Positions 27,250 to 36,183 of a stretch of 64,000 nucleotides of DNA are shown piece after piece. The stretch's first letter is position 1. The number at the start of each line of letters is the position of its first letter. The stretch lies in NCBI RefSeq assembly GCF_003050835.1, contig NZ_QAOJ01000001.1, forward strand, positions 827,041 to 891,040, read 5' to 3'. The position numbers and the translations under genes were made by a program. Source of the stretch: Pseudomonas sp. GV071 (GTDB taxonomy: Bacteria > Pseudomonadota > Gammaproteobacteria > Pseudomonadales > Pseudomonadaceae). The notes beneath the pieces are model-generated. The model was not told the origin of the DNA. It saw only the letters and a program-made list of their open reading frames with translations, and ran no database searches.

Positions 27250-27540
27250 TCAACGGTCGTCGGCATGAATCGATGAGGGGTGACGGCAAAGGCCGTTAAT
27301 CTCGATGTCCATGTAGGGAAACAACGGCAGTTGCATCAGCGTGTCGTGCAGTGCTTCAACGCTGGCCACGTCAAACACGCTGTAGTTGGCGTAATGCCCG
27401 GCAATGCGCCACAGGTGGCGCCACTTGCCCTCTTGCTGCAGACGCTGGGCGAGCTCTTTTTCGTCAGCCTTCAGCCGGGCAGCCACTTGCGGGTCCAAGT
27501 CGGCGGGCAGTTTTACGGTCATCTTTACGTGGAAAAGCAT
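27250..27540 (-). CDS. catC: muconolactone delta-isomerase
   Basis: 96 residues, the exact family length, beginning MLFHVKMTVKLPADLDP and containing the conserved WRIAGHYANYSVFDV. It isomerises muconolactone to 3-oxoadipate enol-lactone. It lies 25 bp after catB and before catA. Confidence 0.95.
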   Translation of the reverse strand: MLFHVKMTVKLPADLDPQVAARLKADEKELAQRLQQEGKWRHLWRIAGHYANYSVFDVASVEALHDTLMQLPLFPYMDIEINGLCRHPSSIHADDR

Positions 27541-27565
27541 GGTGTTCTCTCCTGATCAACTCGGT

Positions 27566-28687
27566 TCACGGACGGCGAAAACGCGCTAGGCGCTCTTCAT
27601 CCAGGGCCAAGCCAAGGCCCGGCGTGTTGGGTACGTGCAGTTCGAAATCGCGGTATTCAGGCGCTTGCTGCACGATTTCTTCAGTGAGCAGCAAGGGCCC
27701 GAACAACTCGGTGTGCCAGACCAACTGGTTAAGGGTGAGAAAGGCGTGAGCCGAGGCCATCGTGCCGATGGTGCCTTCCAACATGGTGCCGCCGTACAGC
27801 GCGATGCCCGCTGCCTCGGCAATTTGCGCGGTGCGTAGCACGGCGCGCGGGCCGCCGTTTTTGGCGATCTTCAGAGCAAAGATGCTGGCCGCGCCGTCGG
27901 CGGCCAGACTGAAGGCGTCTTCCACACTTTCAATGGATTCGTCAGCCATGATCGGCGCCGGGCTGCGCTGGTTAAGGCGGATCTGCCCGCCGCGATTGAT
28001 CCGCGAAATCGGTTGTTCAATCAGGTCGATGCCATTCTCGCCAAGCACCTGACAGCCGCGGATAGCCTGGGATTCGCTCCAGTACTGGTTGACATCTACG
28101 CGTACGCTGGCTTGCGCACCCAAGGCCTTTTTGATCGCCACGACATGGCTAAGGTCTTGCTCCAGCGGGTTGGCGCCGATCTTCACTTTGAAGATGCGGT
28201 GACGTCGCTGCTCCAGCATTTGCACGGCTTCGTCAATGTCCTTGCCGGTATCGCCGCTGGCCAGAGTCCAGGCCACTTCCAACGAGTCGCGCACGCGTCC
28301 GCCGAGTAGCTCGCTGACTGCCAGCCCAAGGCGTTTGCCCTGTGCGTCCAGCAGTGCGGTTTCAACCGCCGAGCGCGCAAAGGTGTTGCCCTTGATGGCT
28401 TTGTCCAGACGCTGCATCGCTGCGTTGATGTTGTTCGCATCCTGGCCAATCAGCAGCGGCGCGAAGTGGTGATCCAGGTTGCTTTTGATGCTCTCCGGGC
28501 TTTCGTTGCCATAGGCAAGACCACCGATGGTGGTGGCCTCCCCCAGGCCCTCGATGTCGTCACTGCAACGCAGGCGAAGGATCACCAGCGTCTGCTTGCG
28601 CATGGTGTGCATGGCCAGTTTGTGCGGGCGAATGGTCGGCAGGTCGACGATGATCGACTCCAGGCTCACGATCCGGGCTGAATTCAT
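27566..28687 (-). CDS. catB: muconate cycloisomerase
   Basis: 373 residues of the enolase superfamily. It has the catalytic KxK pair in FKVKIGA, metal ligands in VRVDVNQ, LIEQPI and MADESI, and the LYGGTMLEG barrel end. It lactonises cis,cis-muconate to muconolactone. First gene of the cat operon and divergent from catR across 148 bp. Confidence 0.95.
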   Translation of the reverse strand: MNSARIVSLESIIVDLPTIRPHKLAMHTMRKQTLVILRLRCSDDIEGLGEATTIGGLAYGNESPESIKSNLDHHFAPLLIGQDANNINAAMQRLDKAIKGNTFARSAVETALLDAQGKRLGLAVSELLGGRVRDSLEVAWTLASGDTGKDIDEAVQMLEQRRHRIFKVKIGANPLEQDLSHVVAIKKALGAQASVRVDVNQYWSESQAIRGCQVLGENGIDLIEQPISRINRGGQIRLNQRSPAPIMADESIESVEDAFSLAADGAASIFALKIAKNGGPRAVLRTAQIAEAAGIALYGGTMLEGTIGTMASAHAFLTLNQLVWHTELFGPLLLTEEIVQQAPEYRDFELHVPNTPGLGLALDEERLARFRRP

Positions 28688-28793
28688 TTTGGCTTCCGTT
28701 TACGCAGTAAAAACACGGCACAAGCACAGCGGTGCTTGATACCTCTAAAATCTTGTTTCAGGCTGATAAGAATCCCGCTAGCGTATTCACGGG

Positions 28794-28834
28794 GTCCAAT
28801 ATCGTTTTTATCTCGCACCATACTCAGGAGGTAT
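28794..28834 (-). promoter_or_regulatory. catB promoter region with CatR recognition motif
   Basis: ATAC-N7-GTAT (28820-28834) is the recognition pattern known for CatR/BenM/CatM. It overlaps the catR ribosome site. A possible catB -35 (TTGGAC on the minus strand, 28794-28799) places the motif centre about 31 bp further upstream, near -64, the usual LysR position. A weaker half match lies at 28739-28753. Confidence 0.55.
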
Positions 28835-28835
28835 C

Positions 28836-29708
28836 ATGGAGCTTCGGCATGTCCGTTATTTTCAGGCGGTGGCAGAAACCCTGAACTTCACTCGCGCAGC
28901 GGAGCGCCTGAACATCGCCCAGCCGCCGCTGAGCCGACAGATTCAGCAGTTGGAGGAGTTTCTCGGCACTGAATTGCTTGAGCGCAGCCGCCCGCTTCAA
29001 CTGACCGAGGCGGGGCGTTATTTCTACGAGCAGAGCGGCATGCTGTTGCGCCAGCTACAGCAGGTCAGCGAAAACACACGCCGTATAGGCGAAGGCCAAC
29101 GGCAATGGCTGGGGATCGGCTTTGCGCCATCCACGCTCTACGCGGCATTGCCGGAGCTGATCCGCCAGCTGCGCAGCGATGCAGACCTGGAGCTGGGACT
29201 GCACGAGATGACCACCCTGCAGCAGATCGAAGCGCTGAAAAACGGCCGCATCGATATCGGCTTCGGCCGCATCCATTTCGACGATCCGGCCATTCACCAG
29301 CAGGTATTGAGTGAAGATCGATTGGTGGCGGTAGTGCCCGTAGGGCATCCGTTATTGAAAGAGCCTGTGACGCTTGAACGGCTGTCTCGCGAGCCCTTCG
29401 TGTTGTACCCCGCCAACCCCAGGCCCAGTTATGCCGATCATGTGCTGGCGTTGTTCGCCAACCACGGCATGGGTATTCAGGTGTCGCAATGGGCCAATGA
29501 ATTGCAGACGGCGATAGGTCTGGTGGCGGCGGGTTTAGGCGTAACACTGGTGCCGGCCTGTGTTCAGCAACAGCACCGTGCCGATATCGCTTATGCGGCG
29601 ATCGAGGAACCCGAGGCGGTCTCACCGATCATCCTCAGCCGGCGTACGGGCGATATCAGCCCAATCGTGGAGCGCTGTCTGACGCTGGTTTCGGCGATCA
29701 AACAATGA
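28836..29708 (+). CDS. catR: CatR, LysR-type activator of catBCA
   Basis: 290 residues. The N-terminal HTH (FTRAAERLNIAQPPLSRQIQ) is the form shared by CatR, BenM and CatM, followed by the effector-binding domain (GIGFAPSTLYAALPELIR). It is muconate-responsive in known cases. AGGAGG is 5 bases before the ATG. Divergent orientation to catB is the classical Pseudomonas arrangement. Confidence 0.93.
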   Translation: MELRHVRYFQAVAETLNFTRAAERLNIAQPPLSRQIQQLEEFLGTELLERSRPLQLTEAGRYFYEQSGMLLRQLQQVSENTRRIGEGQRQWLGIGFAPSTLYAALPELIRQLRSDADLELGLHEMTTLQQIEALKNGRIDIGFGRIHFDDPAIHQQVLSEDRLVAVVPVGHPLLKEPVTLERLSREPFVLYPANPRPSYADHVLALFANHGMGIQVSQWANELQTAIGLVAAGLGVTLVPACVQQQHRADIAYAAIEEPEAVSPIILSRRTGDISPIVERCLTLVSAIKQ

Positions 29709-29737
29709 AGCTGGCGTCGCCTAAGAAGAGTTTTGTT

Positions 29738-29791
29738 CTACCTATCAGCGATTTTTAGCTCGTTTATCACCGTCCGACGCACCTCTATGCT
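29738..29791 (+). promoter_or_regulatory. conserved promoter block, copy A (upstream of nahR)
   Basis: A 54-bp block matched by eye to 37168-37221, with shared CGATTTT-Y-AGC and GTTTATC-R-CC. It contains a -35-like TTTATC, exactly 17 bp, then a -10-like TATGCT. The weak -35 suggests activator dependence. An ATTCACGC, like the first half of the NahR consensus, lies downstream at 29803-29810. Confidence 0.5.
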
Positions 29792-29965
29792 GGTTTCTAC
29801 TGATTCACGCCGGCCCAACACCGTAACTGCCTGGTAATCCGCTGTGCTGTTAACCGTTCGCAGCCTCTGGCGGTATCGTCCGAGACCTGCTCCCTCAGCG
29901 GCTGACAGCAACGTGCACATAAAAAATGCCAGGCCCCGACAACATAAATGGCAGCAGGCTAAACA

Positions 29966-30889
29966 ATGCAACTGCGCGATTTGGATCTGAATCTTTTACT
30001 GGTTTTTAACCAACTGCTGATCGACCGCCGTGTATCGACGGCTGCCGACAATCTTGGCCTTACTCAACCCGCCACCAGCAATGCGCTGAAACGTCTGCGC
30101 AAAGCCTTGAATGACGAATTGTTCGTGCGTACCCATCAAGGTATGGAGCCGACGCCGTATGCCCTGCAGCTAGCCGACTCGGTCGCCCTGGCCATTGAGA
30201 CGTTGCGCGAAGCCTTCAAACACGAAGAGCAGTTCGAGCCACTCTCAGCCAAACGCACCTTTACCCTGGCCATGACCGATATCGGCGAGATGTATTTCAT
30301 GCCGAAGTTGATGAATGCCCTCGCCCGCCTCGCGCCCCATTGCCTGGTGAGTACGGTGCGTAGCAGCACGGAGACGTTGGCGGAAAAGCTACAGAGCGGC
30401 GCAGTGGACGTAGCGGTCGGCCTGCTGCCCAACCTGCAAGCGGGTTTTTTTCAACGCCGTCTGTTTCACCACCACTATGTGTGCCTGTGCCGGCGTAATC
30501 ACCCTGCGACCAAGCGGCCTTTCACCCTAGAGGCTTTTTCAAGCTACGAACATGTCCGTGTCGTTGCTGCCAATACCGGGCACGGCGAAGCCGACGCGTT
30601 TATTCAACGCTCCGGCGCCCAGCGCAATATCCGCCTGGAAGTACCGCATTTCGTGGCCGTGGGTCATATCCTGCAGCAGACCAACCTGATCGCCACCGTC
30701 CCCGAACGTTTTGCCTCTAGCTGCGCAAAACCCTTCGACCTGGTGCAACTGCCACCGCCTATGCCGCTGCCTGAAATAGCCATCAATCTGTTCTGGCACG
30801 CCAAGTTCAACAAAGACCCGGCCAATCGCTGGATACGGCAATTGATGTTCGACCTGTTCTCAGAATCGAGCGCTCAAACACCTCAGTAA
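29966..30889 (+). CDS. nahR: NahR-type LysR regulator, salicylate-responsive
   Basis: 307 residues opening with MQLRDLDLNLLLVFNQLL, then GLTQPATSNALKRLRKAL and LFVRTHQGMEPTPYA, all close to NahR/NagR of naphthalene plasmids. Those proteins activate degradation genes on binding salicylate. It lies upstream of and parallel to the salicylate hydroxylase gene rather than divergent, with 209 bp between. An ATTCAC motif at 30993-30998 in that gap is a weak candidate binding half-site. Confidence 0.85.
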   Translation: MQLRDLDLNLLLVFNQLLIDRRVSTAADNLGLTQPATSNALKRLRKALNDELFVRTHQGMEPTPYALQLADSVALAIETLREAFKHEEQFEPLSAKRTFTLAMTDIGEMYFMPKLMNALARLAPHCLVSTVRSSTETLAEKLQSGAVDVAVGLLPNLQAGFFQRRLFHHHYVCLCRRNHPATKRPFTLEAFSSYEHVRVVAANTGHGEADAFIQRSGAQRNIRLEVPHFVAVGHILQQTNLIATVPERFASSCAKPFDLVQLPPPMPLPEIAINLFWHAKFNKDPANRWIRQLMFDLFSESSAQTPQ

Positions 30890-31098
30890 AGGTACCGAAT
30901 CACTCCGCTGCAACGGGCAACCGACATCGCTCGATAGCTCGTTGTAGACAGCCTGCGCAATCAGAAACCACCTCCCTTGTGCCCCTACCAATATTCACAA
31001 CCGACATAGTCAACATGGGCTTTGCGGTATTTACGCGGCCTGCGAACGGGCCAGATATTGCCGGCACTTTAAAAAAATAAAACCATGAGTACCTTGCT

Positions 31099-32370
31099 AT
31101 GCACCTGTCTTCTTCTGCTTTGCGAATTGGCATTGTCGGTGGCGGTATCGCCGGCGTTGCACTGGCTCTAGACCTTTGCCGGCATGCCCACCTCAAGGTT
31201 CAGCTCTTCGAAGCTGCCCCGGCGTTCGGTGAAGTAGGTGCCGGTGTTTCTTTCGGCGCCAATGCGGTTCAAGCCATCAGCGGCTTGGGTATCGGCGAGC
31301 CGTATCAGCGGGTAGCCGACCGCACGCCCGAGCCTTGGCAAGATATCTGGTTCGAGTGGCGCAAAGGTGAGGACGCCAGCTACCTTGGCGCCAGCGTCGC
31401 CCAAGGCGTTGGCCAATCTTCGGTACACCGTGCCGACTTCCTCGACGTGCTGGCCAACCAGTTGCCCGAAGGCATTGCCCAGTTCGGCAAACGGGCCGTT
31501 CGCGTCGAACAGAGCGGCGACCAGGCCGAGGTGTTCTTCGCCGACGGCAGCCATTATCAATGCGACATTCTGATTGCCGCTGACGGTATCAAATCCTCCA
31601 TTCGCGACCACGTGCTACAGGGCCTCGGCCAGCCACTGGCAGCGCCTCGTTTCAGCGGCACCCTCGCTTACCGCGGCATGATCGACAGCCAGCAATTGCG
31701 CGCCGCCTATCGTGAGCGCGGCCTGGATGAACACCTGGTCAACGTGCCACAGATGTACCTGGGCCTCGACGCCCACATCCTTACCTTCCCGGTCAAACAG
31801 GGGCGCCTGATCAACGTGGTTGCCTTCGTTTCCGATCGCAGTCACGGCACACCGGTCTGGCCGAGCGATGCACCCTGGGTGCGCAATACCTCGCAGGCAG
31901 AAATGCTCGACGCGTTTGCCGACTGGGGCGACGCCGCGCGTGTGCTGCTGGAGTCCATCCCCAACCCAACCCTGTGGGCGCTACACGACCTCGAAGAACT
32001 TCCCGGCTACGTGCATGGCCACGTAGCGCTGATTGGCGATGCCGCCCACGCCATGTTGCCGCACCAGGGCGCTGGCGCCGGCCAAGGTCTTGAAGACGCC
32101 TGGTTGCTCGCACGCCTGCTCAGTGACCGACAAGTGCTTAGCGCTTCGCCTGCCGCCGTGCTCAACGCCTATGACGCTATCCGCCGCCCCCGTGCCTGCC
32201 GCGTGCAACGCACCTCCTGGGAAGCCGGGGAACTCTACGAACTGCGTGACCCCATGGTCGCTGACAACGAACCGCTGCTGGGTCAAACCCTGGCTTCGCG
32301 CTTCGACTGGCTGTGGAACCACGACATGCACGCCGACCTCAAGACTGCCCGCTCGCAACTGGGCTGGTAA
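31099..32370 (+). CDS. nahG: salicylate 1-monooxygenase (salicylate hydroxylase)
   Basis: 423 residues, class A flavoprotein monooxygenase. GIVGGGIAGVA (residues 10-20) binds the FAD ADP part, ILIAADGIKSSIR (about 155-167) is the DG motif and VALIGDAAHAMLPHQGAGAG (about 310-330) the second FAD motif. The sequence and length are as in salicylate hydroxylases: salicylate plus NADH and oxygen gives catechol and CO2. It follows nahR and feeds the adjacent catechol dioxygenase. Confidence 0.9.
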   Translation: MHLSSSALRIGIVGGGIAGVALALDLCRHAHLKVQLFEAAPAFGEVGAGVSFGANAVQAISGLGIGEPYQRVADRTPEPWQDIWFEWRKGEDASYLGASVAQGVGQSSVHRADFLDVLANQLPEGIAQFGKRAVRVEQSGDQAEVFFADGSHYQCDILIAADGIKSSIRDHVLQGLGQPLAAPRFSGTLAYRGMIDSQQLRAAYRERGLDEHLVNVPQMYLGLDAHILTFPVKQGRLINVVAFVSDRSHGTPVWPSDAPWVRNTSQAEMLDAFADWGDAARVLLESIPNPTLWALHDLEELPGYVHGHVALIGDAAHAMLPHQGAGAGQGLEDAWLLARLLSDRQVLSASPAAVLNAYDAIRRPRACRVQRTSWEAGELYELRDPMVADNEPLLGQTLASRFDWLWNHDMHADLKTARSQLGW

Positions 32371-32461
32371 CTGCCCTGCCCGTTTTATTCGCACTGCTAC
32401 AGCAGGGCTGCCGTGTCCCTGCCTTTTAACCACTACAGACAAAAACAAAAGGTGCTTTGCC

Positions 32462-33397
32462 ATGACCATTCGTATCAGCCAACAACCTGAAATCCAGCGG
32501 TTCTTTCGCGAGGCCGCTGGCCTGGAAAATACCGGTGGCTCCGACCGCAGCAAAGCCATCATGCTGCGCATCCTGCAGGAAACTGCGCGCATCATCGAAG
32601 ACCTTCAGATCACCGACGATGAGTTCTGGGCCGGCGTCAGCTACCTGAATCGCCTGGGCGCCAGTAACGAAGCCGGCCTGTTGGTCGCCGGTCTTGGCAT
32701 CGAGCATTTCATTGATCTACTGGCGGATGCCCGTGACGAGGCGGCCGGTATTTCTGGTGGCACACCACGTACCATCGAAGGTCCGCTGTACGTGGCTGGC
32801 GCCCCGCTCTCCCAGGGCGAAGCGCGGATGGATGACGGCAGTGAAGATGGCGTAGCCACGGTGATGTTTCTCGATGGCCGCGTGGTCGATCTGCACGGCA
32901 AGCCCATTGCAGGCGCCATCGTCGACCTCTGGCAAGCCGACACCAAGGGCAACTACTCCTACTTCGACAAGAGCCAATCGGATTACAACCTGCGCCGGCG
33001 CATTGTCACCGATGCAGATGGCCGCTACCGCGCACGCAGCATCGTGCCGTCCGGCTACGGCTGTGATCCGGCCGGTCCGACCCAGGCGTGCCTGAACCAA
33101 CTCGGACGCCATGGTCAGCGCCCATCGCACGTGCACTTCTTTATCTCCGCTCCAGGTTTCGAACACCTGACCACGCAGATCAACCTCTCCAACGACGACC
33201 ACCTGTGGGACGACTTCGCCTACGCCACCCGCGACGGTCTGATCGGCGAAGTGCGCTTTGTCGAGGACAGCGCCCAGAGCGCCAAACGCAATGTCGACGG
33301 CCGTTTTGCTGAGATGACGTTCGACTTCCAACTGCGCCCCGCGCACAGCGAGCAAGCCACTCAGCGCAGCCAGCGCCCTCGCGCGCTGCAGGCATAA
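32462..33397 (+). CDS. catechol 1,2-dioxygenase, second copy
   Basis: 311 residues from the ATG at 32462, colinear without gaps with the catA product at 26267 and clearly a close paralogue. All iron ligands are kept (KGNYSYFD, SGYGCDP, PSHVHFF). The ORF is open for about 430 bases upstream in frame, but those residues overlap the hydroxylase gene. It lies between salicylate hydroxylase and the alcohol dehydrogenase, so this copy is likely induced with salicylate while catA answers to muconate. It corresponds in context to salD-type genes. Confidence 0.92.
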   Translation: MTIRISQQPEIQRFFREAAGLENTGGSDRSKAIMLRILQETARIIEDLQITDDEFWAGVSYLNRLGASNEAGLLVAGLGIEHFIDLLADARDEAAGISGGTPRTIEGPLYVAGAPLSQGEARMDDGSEDGVATVMFLDGRVVDLHGKPIAGAIVDLWQADTKGNYSYFDKSQSDYNLRRRIVTDADGRYRARSIVPSGYGCDPAGPTQACLNQLGRHGQRPSHVHFFISAPGFEHLTTQINLSNDDHLWDDFAYATRDGLIGEVRFVEDSAQSAKRNVDGRFAEMTFDFQLRPAHSEQATQRSQRPRALQA

Positions 33398-33446
33398 CGC
33401 CGCCCCCCCTTTCAACGTTCAAGAGTCCATTACCTGAGGAACAACA

Positions 33447-34589
33447 ATGTCCCAGCCCAATGCTCAACCGCTGCAGATCAAAGTCGCTGTTCTCCGTGAA
33501 GCCGGCGCCGCACTGCAGATTGAAAACGCCACCTTAGGCGCTCCTGCCCCCAACGAAGTTCGTGTGCGCGTCGTGGCCACCGGTGTGTGCCACACCGATA
33601 TGGTGGTGCGTGATCAACTGTTCCCCACGCCGCTACCGATCATCCTCGGCCACGAGGGCTCCGGCGTAATCGAGGCCGTCGGTTCGGCGGTGACCACAGT
33701 CGCACCGGGCGACCACGTAGTGATGACCTACATGTCGTGCGGACTGTGCCTGCCCTGCGAAACTGGGCATCCGGCCCACTGTTCCCACATGCATCCGCTG
33801 AATTTCGGCGGCGGTCGAATTGACGGCAGTACATCGAGTTGCAGCTGTGGCGACGAACATCCGATTCATGATCACTTTTTCGGGCAGTCGTCGTTTTCCA
33901 CCTACGCCATGGCCAACGAACGCAATGTGGTGAAGGTATCGAAAGACGCTCCGCTGGAGTTGCTCGGCCCATTGGGTTGCGGCATTCAGACGGGTGCTGG
34001 CTCGGTGCTGAACGCCCTCAAGGTTGAGGCCGGCTCGAGCTTCGTCGCCTTTGGTGCCGGCGCAGTGGGCCTGGCCGCAGTGATGGCTGCGCGGGTCGCA
34101 GGCGCTACCACCATTATCGCCGTGGACGTCACGCCTAGCCGTTTGGAGCTAGCGCTCAAACTCGGCGCCACTCACGTCATTAACAGCCGCGAAGAAGATC
34201 CGGTGCAGCGCGTTCTCGCTATTACGGGTGGAGGTGCCAACTACAGCCTCGAATGCTCCGGGCGTGCCGAAGTGCTGCGTCAGGCGATCGACTCCATCAC
34301 CATCCTTGGCACCTGCGGCATCGTCGGCGCAACCAAGATGGGCACCGAAGTGTCGTTCAACATCAACGACGTGATGATTCCGGGCAAACGCATCATGGGC
34401 ATCGTCCAGGGCGACGTCGTGGCCAACGCGTTTATTCCCAAGCTCGTCGACCTCTACCTGCAGGGTCGCTTCCCCTTCGACAAGCTCTGCCATTTCTATC
34501 AGTTCGACGAAATCAATCAGGCCATGGCCGATAGCGAAAGCGGCATCACGATCAAGCCGATCCTGCGTATGCCTGCGACTCAAGCCTGA
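33447..34589 (+). CDS. zinc-dependent aryl-alcohol dehydrogenase
   Basis: 380 residues, medium-chain dehydrogenase. Catalytic zinc ligands Cys (GVCHTD) and His-Glu (GHEGSG); the structural-zinc region CGLCLPCETGHPAHC is followed by an insertion with further cysteines (SSCSCGDEH), seen in benzyl-alcohol dehydrogenases (XylB/AreB type). NAD site GAGAVGLA. It would oxidise an aromatic alcohol to its aldehyde. TGAGGA is 6 bases before the ATG. Followed by the aldehyde dehydrogenase 28 bp on. Confidence 0.85.
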   Translation: MSQPNAQPLQIKVAVLREAGAALQIENATLGAPAPNEVRVRVVATGVCHTDMVVRDQLFPTPLPIILGHEGSGVIEAVGSAVTTVAPGDHVVMTYMSCGLCLPCETGHPAHCSHMHPLNFGGGRIDGSTSSCSCGDEHPIHDHFFGQSSFSTYAMANERNVVKVSKDAPLELLGPLGCGIQTGAGSVLNALKVEAGSSFVAFGAGAVGLAAVMAARVAGATTIIAVDVTPSRLELALKLGATHVINSREEDPVQRVLAITGGGANYSLECSGRAEVLRQAIDSITILGTCGIVGATKMGTEVSFNINDVMIPGKRIMGIVQGDVVANAFIPKLVDLYLQGRFPFDKLCHFYQFDEINQAMADSESGITIKPILRMPATQA

Positions 34590-34617
34590 GCACCCGTTTC
34601 CACACGAGGAACCTTTG

Positions 34618-36069
34618 ATGACCGTTCAAATCACCATCGACAATCGCAAGCGTGATGCTTCCGATGGCAAAACCTTTCACCGCATTGACCCCGTCAGCGG
34701 CAAGGCCGTTAGCGTGGGCGCGGCGTGCACCGTAGAAGATGCGCTGCAAGCCGCTGAGTCGTCGGCACAGGCGTTTCGCACCTGGTCGTTGACCGGCCCG
34801 ACCGAGCGCCGGCGTATTCTGCTGGCCGCCGCTGACGTGCTCGAGTCAAAAATGGCGGAGTTCTGCAGCGTAATGGCCGAAGAAATCGGCGCTTCGCAGC
34901 TGTGGGCGCAATTCAACGTCGGCGCCTCCGCTGGTCTGCTGCGTGAGGCAGCGGCCATGACCACGCAGATCAAGGGTGAAACCATCCCGACTGACAAGCC
35001 GGGCGCGCTCTCGATGACCTTGCGCCAACCGGTCGGTACCGTGCTCAGTATCGTGCCGTGGAACGGCCCAGTGATTCTTGGCGCCCGTGCGATTGCCTAC
35101 CCATTGGCCTGCGGCAATACCGTGATTTTCAAAGGCTCGGAAAACAGCCCGCGTACCCACGCCCTGTTGGCCGAAGCCTTCTATGAAGCCGGTCTGCCGC
35201 CTGGTGTGTTGAACTTCCTGATCAGCGCGCCGGCCGATGCCGCGGCCGTGACCGAAGCGCTGGTAGCCCATGACAGCGTGCGCCGGGTCAACTTTACCGG
35301 CTCCACCAAGGTCGGGCGGATGATCGCGCAGACCTGTGCCAGCCACCTCAAACGTTGCCTGCTGGAACTTGGCGGCAAGGCACCCTTTATCGTGCTGGAC
35401 GATGCCGATATCGACGGCGCTGTGAATGCGGCTGTATTCGGCGCGTTTCTCTATCAGGGGCAGATCTGCATGTCGACCGAGCGCTTTGTGGTCGATGAGC
35501 GTGTGGCGGATGACTTTGTAGCCCGATTCGCCAAGCGTGTGGCGGCGTTGGAAACCAACCTACCGAGCGAATCGCCCGCCTGCGTGATCGGCCCAATGAT
35601 CGGGCAAGGCTCGGTGCAGCGGATTAACCAACTGCTCGACGATGCCATGGGTAAAGGCGCCAAGGTTGTGGCTGGCGGGTTGGCCGAGAGCGCACTGATG
35701 GCGCCCACTCTTGTCGATCGCGTGACGCGCAGCATGGCTATTTACGACGAAGAAACCTTTGGCCCGGTGACCACCATCGTGCGCGTGAAAGGTGCCGAAG
35801 AAGCGCTGGCGGTGGCCAATGACACGGCCTATGGCCTGTCGTCGTCGATCTTCAGCGCAGACGTCACCAAGGCGCTGCAACTGGCTGCGCGCCTGGACGC
35901 TGGCTGCGTGCATATCAATGGCGCGACCGTGCAAAACGAGCCTCAGGCGCCCTACGGCGGCATGAAGAAAAGTGGCTACGGCCGCTTTGACGGCAGTGCT
36001 GTGATCGAGGAGTTCACCGAGGTCAAGTGGGTCACGGTAGAGCCTTCCAACCAGCCTTACCCGTTCTAA
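34618..36069 (+). CDS. salicylaldehyde-dehydrogenase-like aldehyde dehydrogenase
   Basis: 483 residues from ATG 34618 (GAGGA 7 bases before). NAD-dependent ALDH with the catalytic Glu in LELGGKAPF, the Cys in QGQICMSTERF and the FTGSTKVGR cofactor loop. The ICMSTER context and overall sequence are of the NahF/DoxF (salicylaldehyde) or benzaldehyde dehydrogenase kind. With the preceding alcohol dehydrogenase it would make salicylate, substrate of the hydroxylase two genes upstream. Confidence 0.85.
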   Translation: MTVQITIDNRKRDASDGKTFHRIDPVSGKAVSVGAACTVEDALQAAESSAQAFRTWSLTGPTERRRILLAAADVLESKMAEFCSVMAEEIGASQLWAQFNVGASAGLLREAAAMTTQIKGETIPTDKPGALSMTLRQPVGTVLSIVPWNGPVILGARAIAYPLACGNTVIFKGSENSPRTHALLAEAFYEAGLPPGVLNFLISAPADAAAVTEALVAHDSVRRVNFTGSTKVGRMIAQTCASHLKRCLLELGGKAPFIVLDDADIDGAVNAAVFGAFLYQGQICMSTERFVVDERVADDFVARFAKRVAALETNLPSESPACVIGPMIGQGSVQRINQLLDDAMGKGAKVVAGGLAESALMAPTLVDRVTRSMAIYDEETFGPVTTIVRVKGAEEALAVANDTAYGLSSSIFSADVTKALQLAARLDAGCVHINGATVQNEPQAPYGGMKKSGYGRFDGSAVIEEFTEVKWVTVEPSNQPYPF

Positions 36070-36075
36070 AGCAGC

Positions 36076-36106
36076 GAGCCCGTTCGGAGTTTTGCCGACC
36101 GGGCTC
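36076..36106 (+). other. intercistronic hairpin before the porin gene
   Basis: GAGCCCG / CGGGCTC stem with an inner CGG / CCG pair, 7 bp after the aldehyde-dehydrogenase stop. There is no T-tract. It probably adjusts relative expression of the downstream porin gene or mRNA stability. Confidence 0.4.
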
Positions 36107-36183
36107 ACACCTGCGTGCTCCCGTGCGCCGGTTAAGCGCCGGCGATTTACAACGTCACCAACTACAACAACAACGTGGTGTCT

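Noticed and set aside
29803..31006. NahR operators at ATTCACGC (29803) and ATTCAC (30993)
   Set aside because: Only the first half of the known consensus is present in each, and their position relative to a promoter is not clear; noted in the nahR entries but not called as sites.
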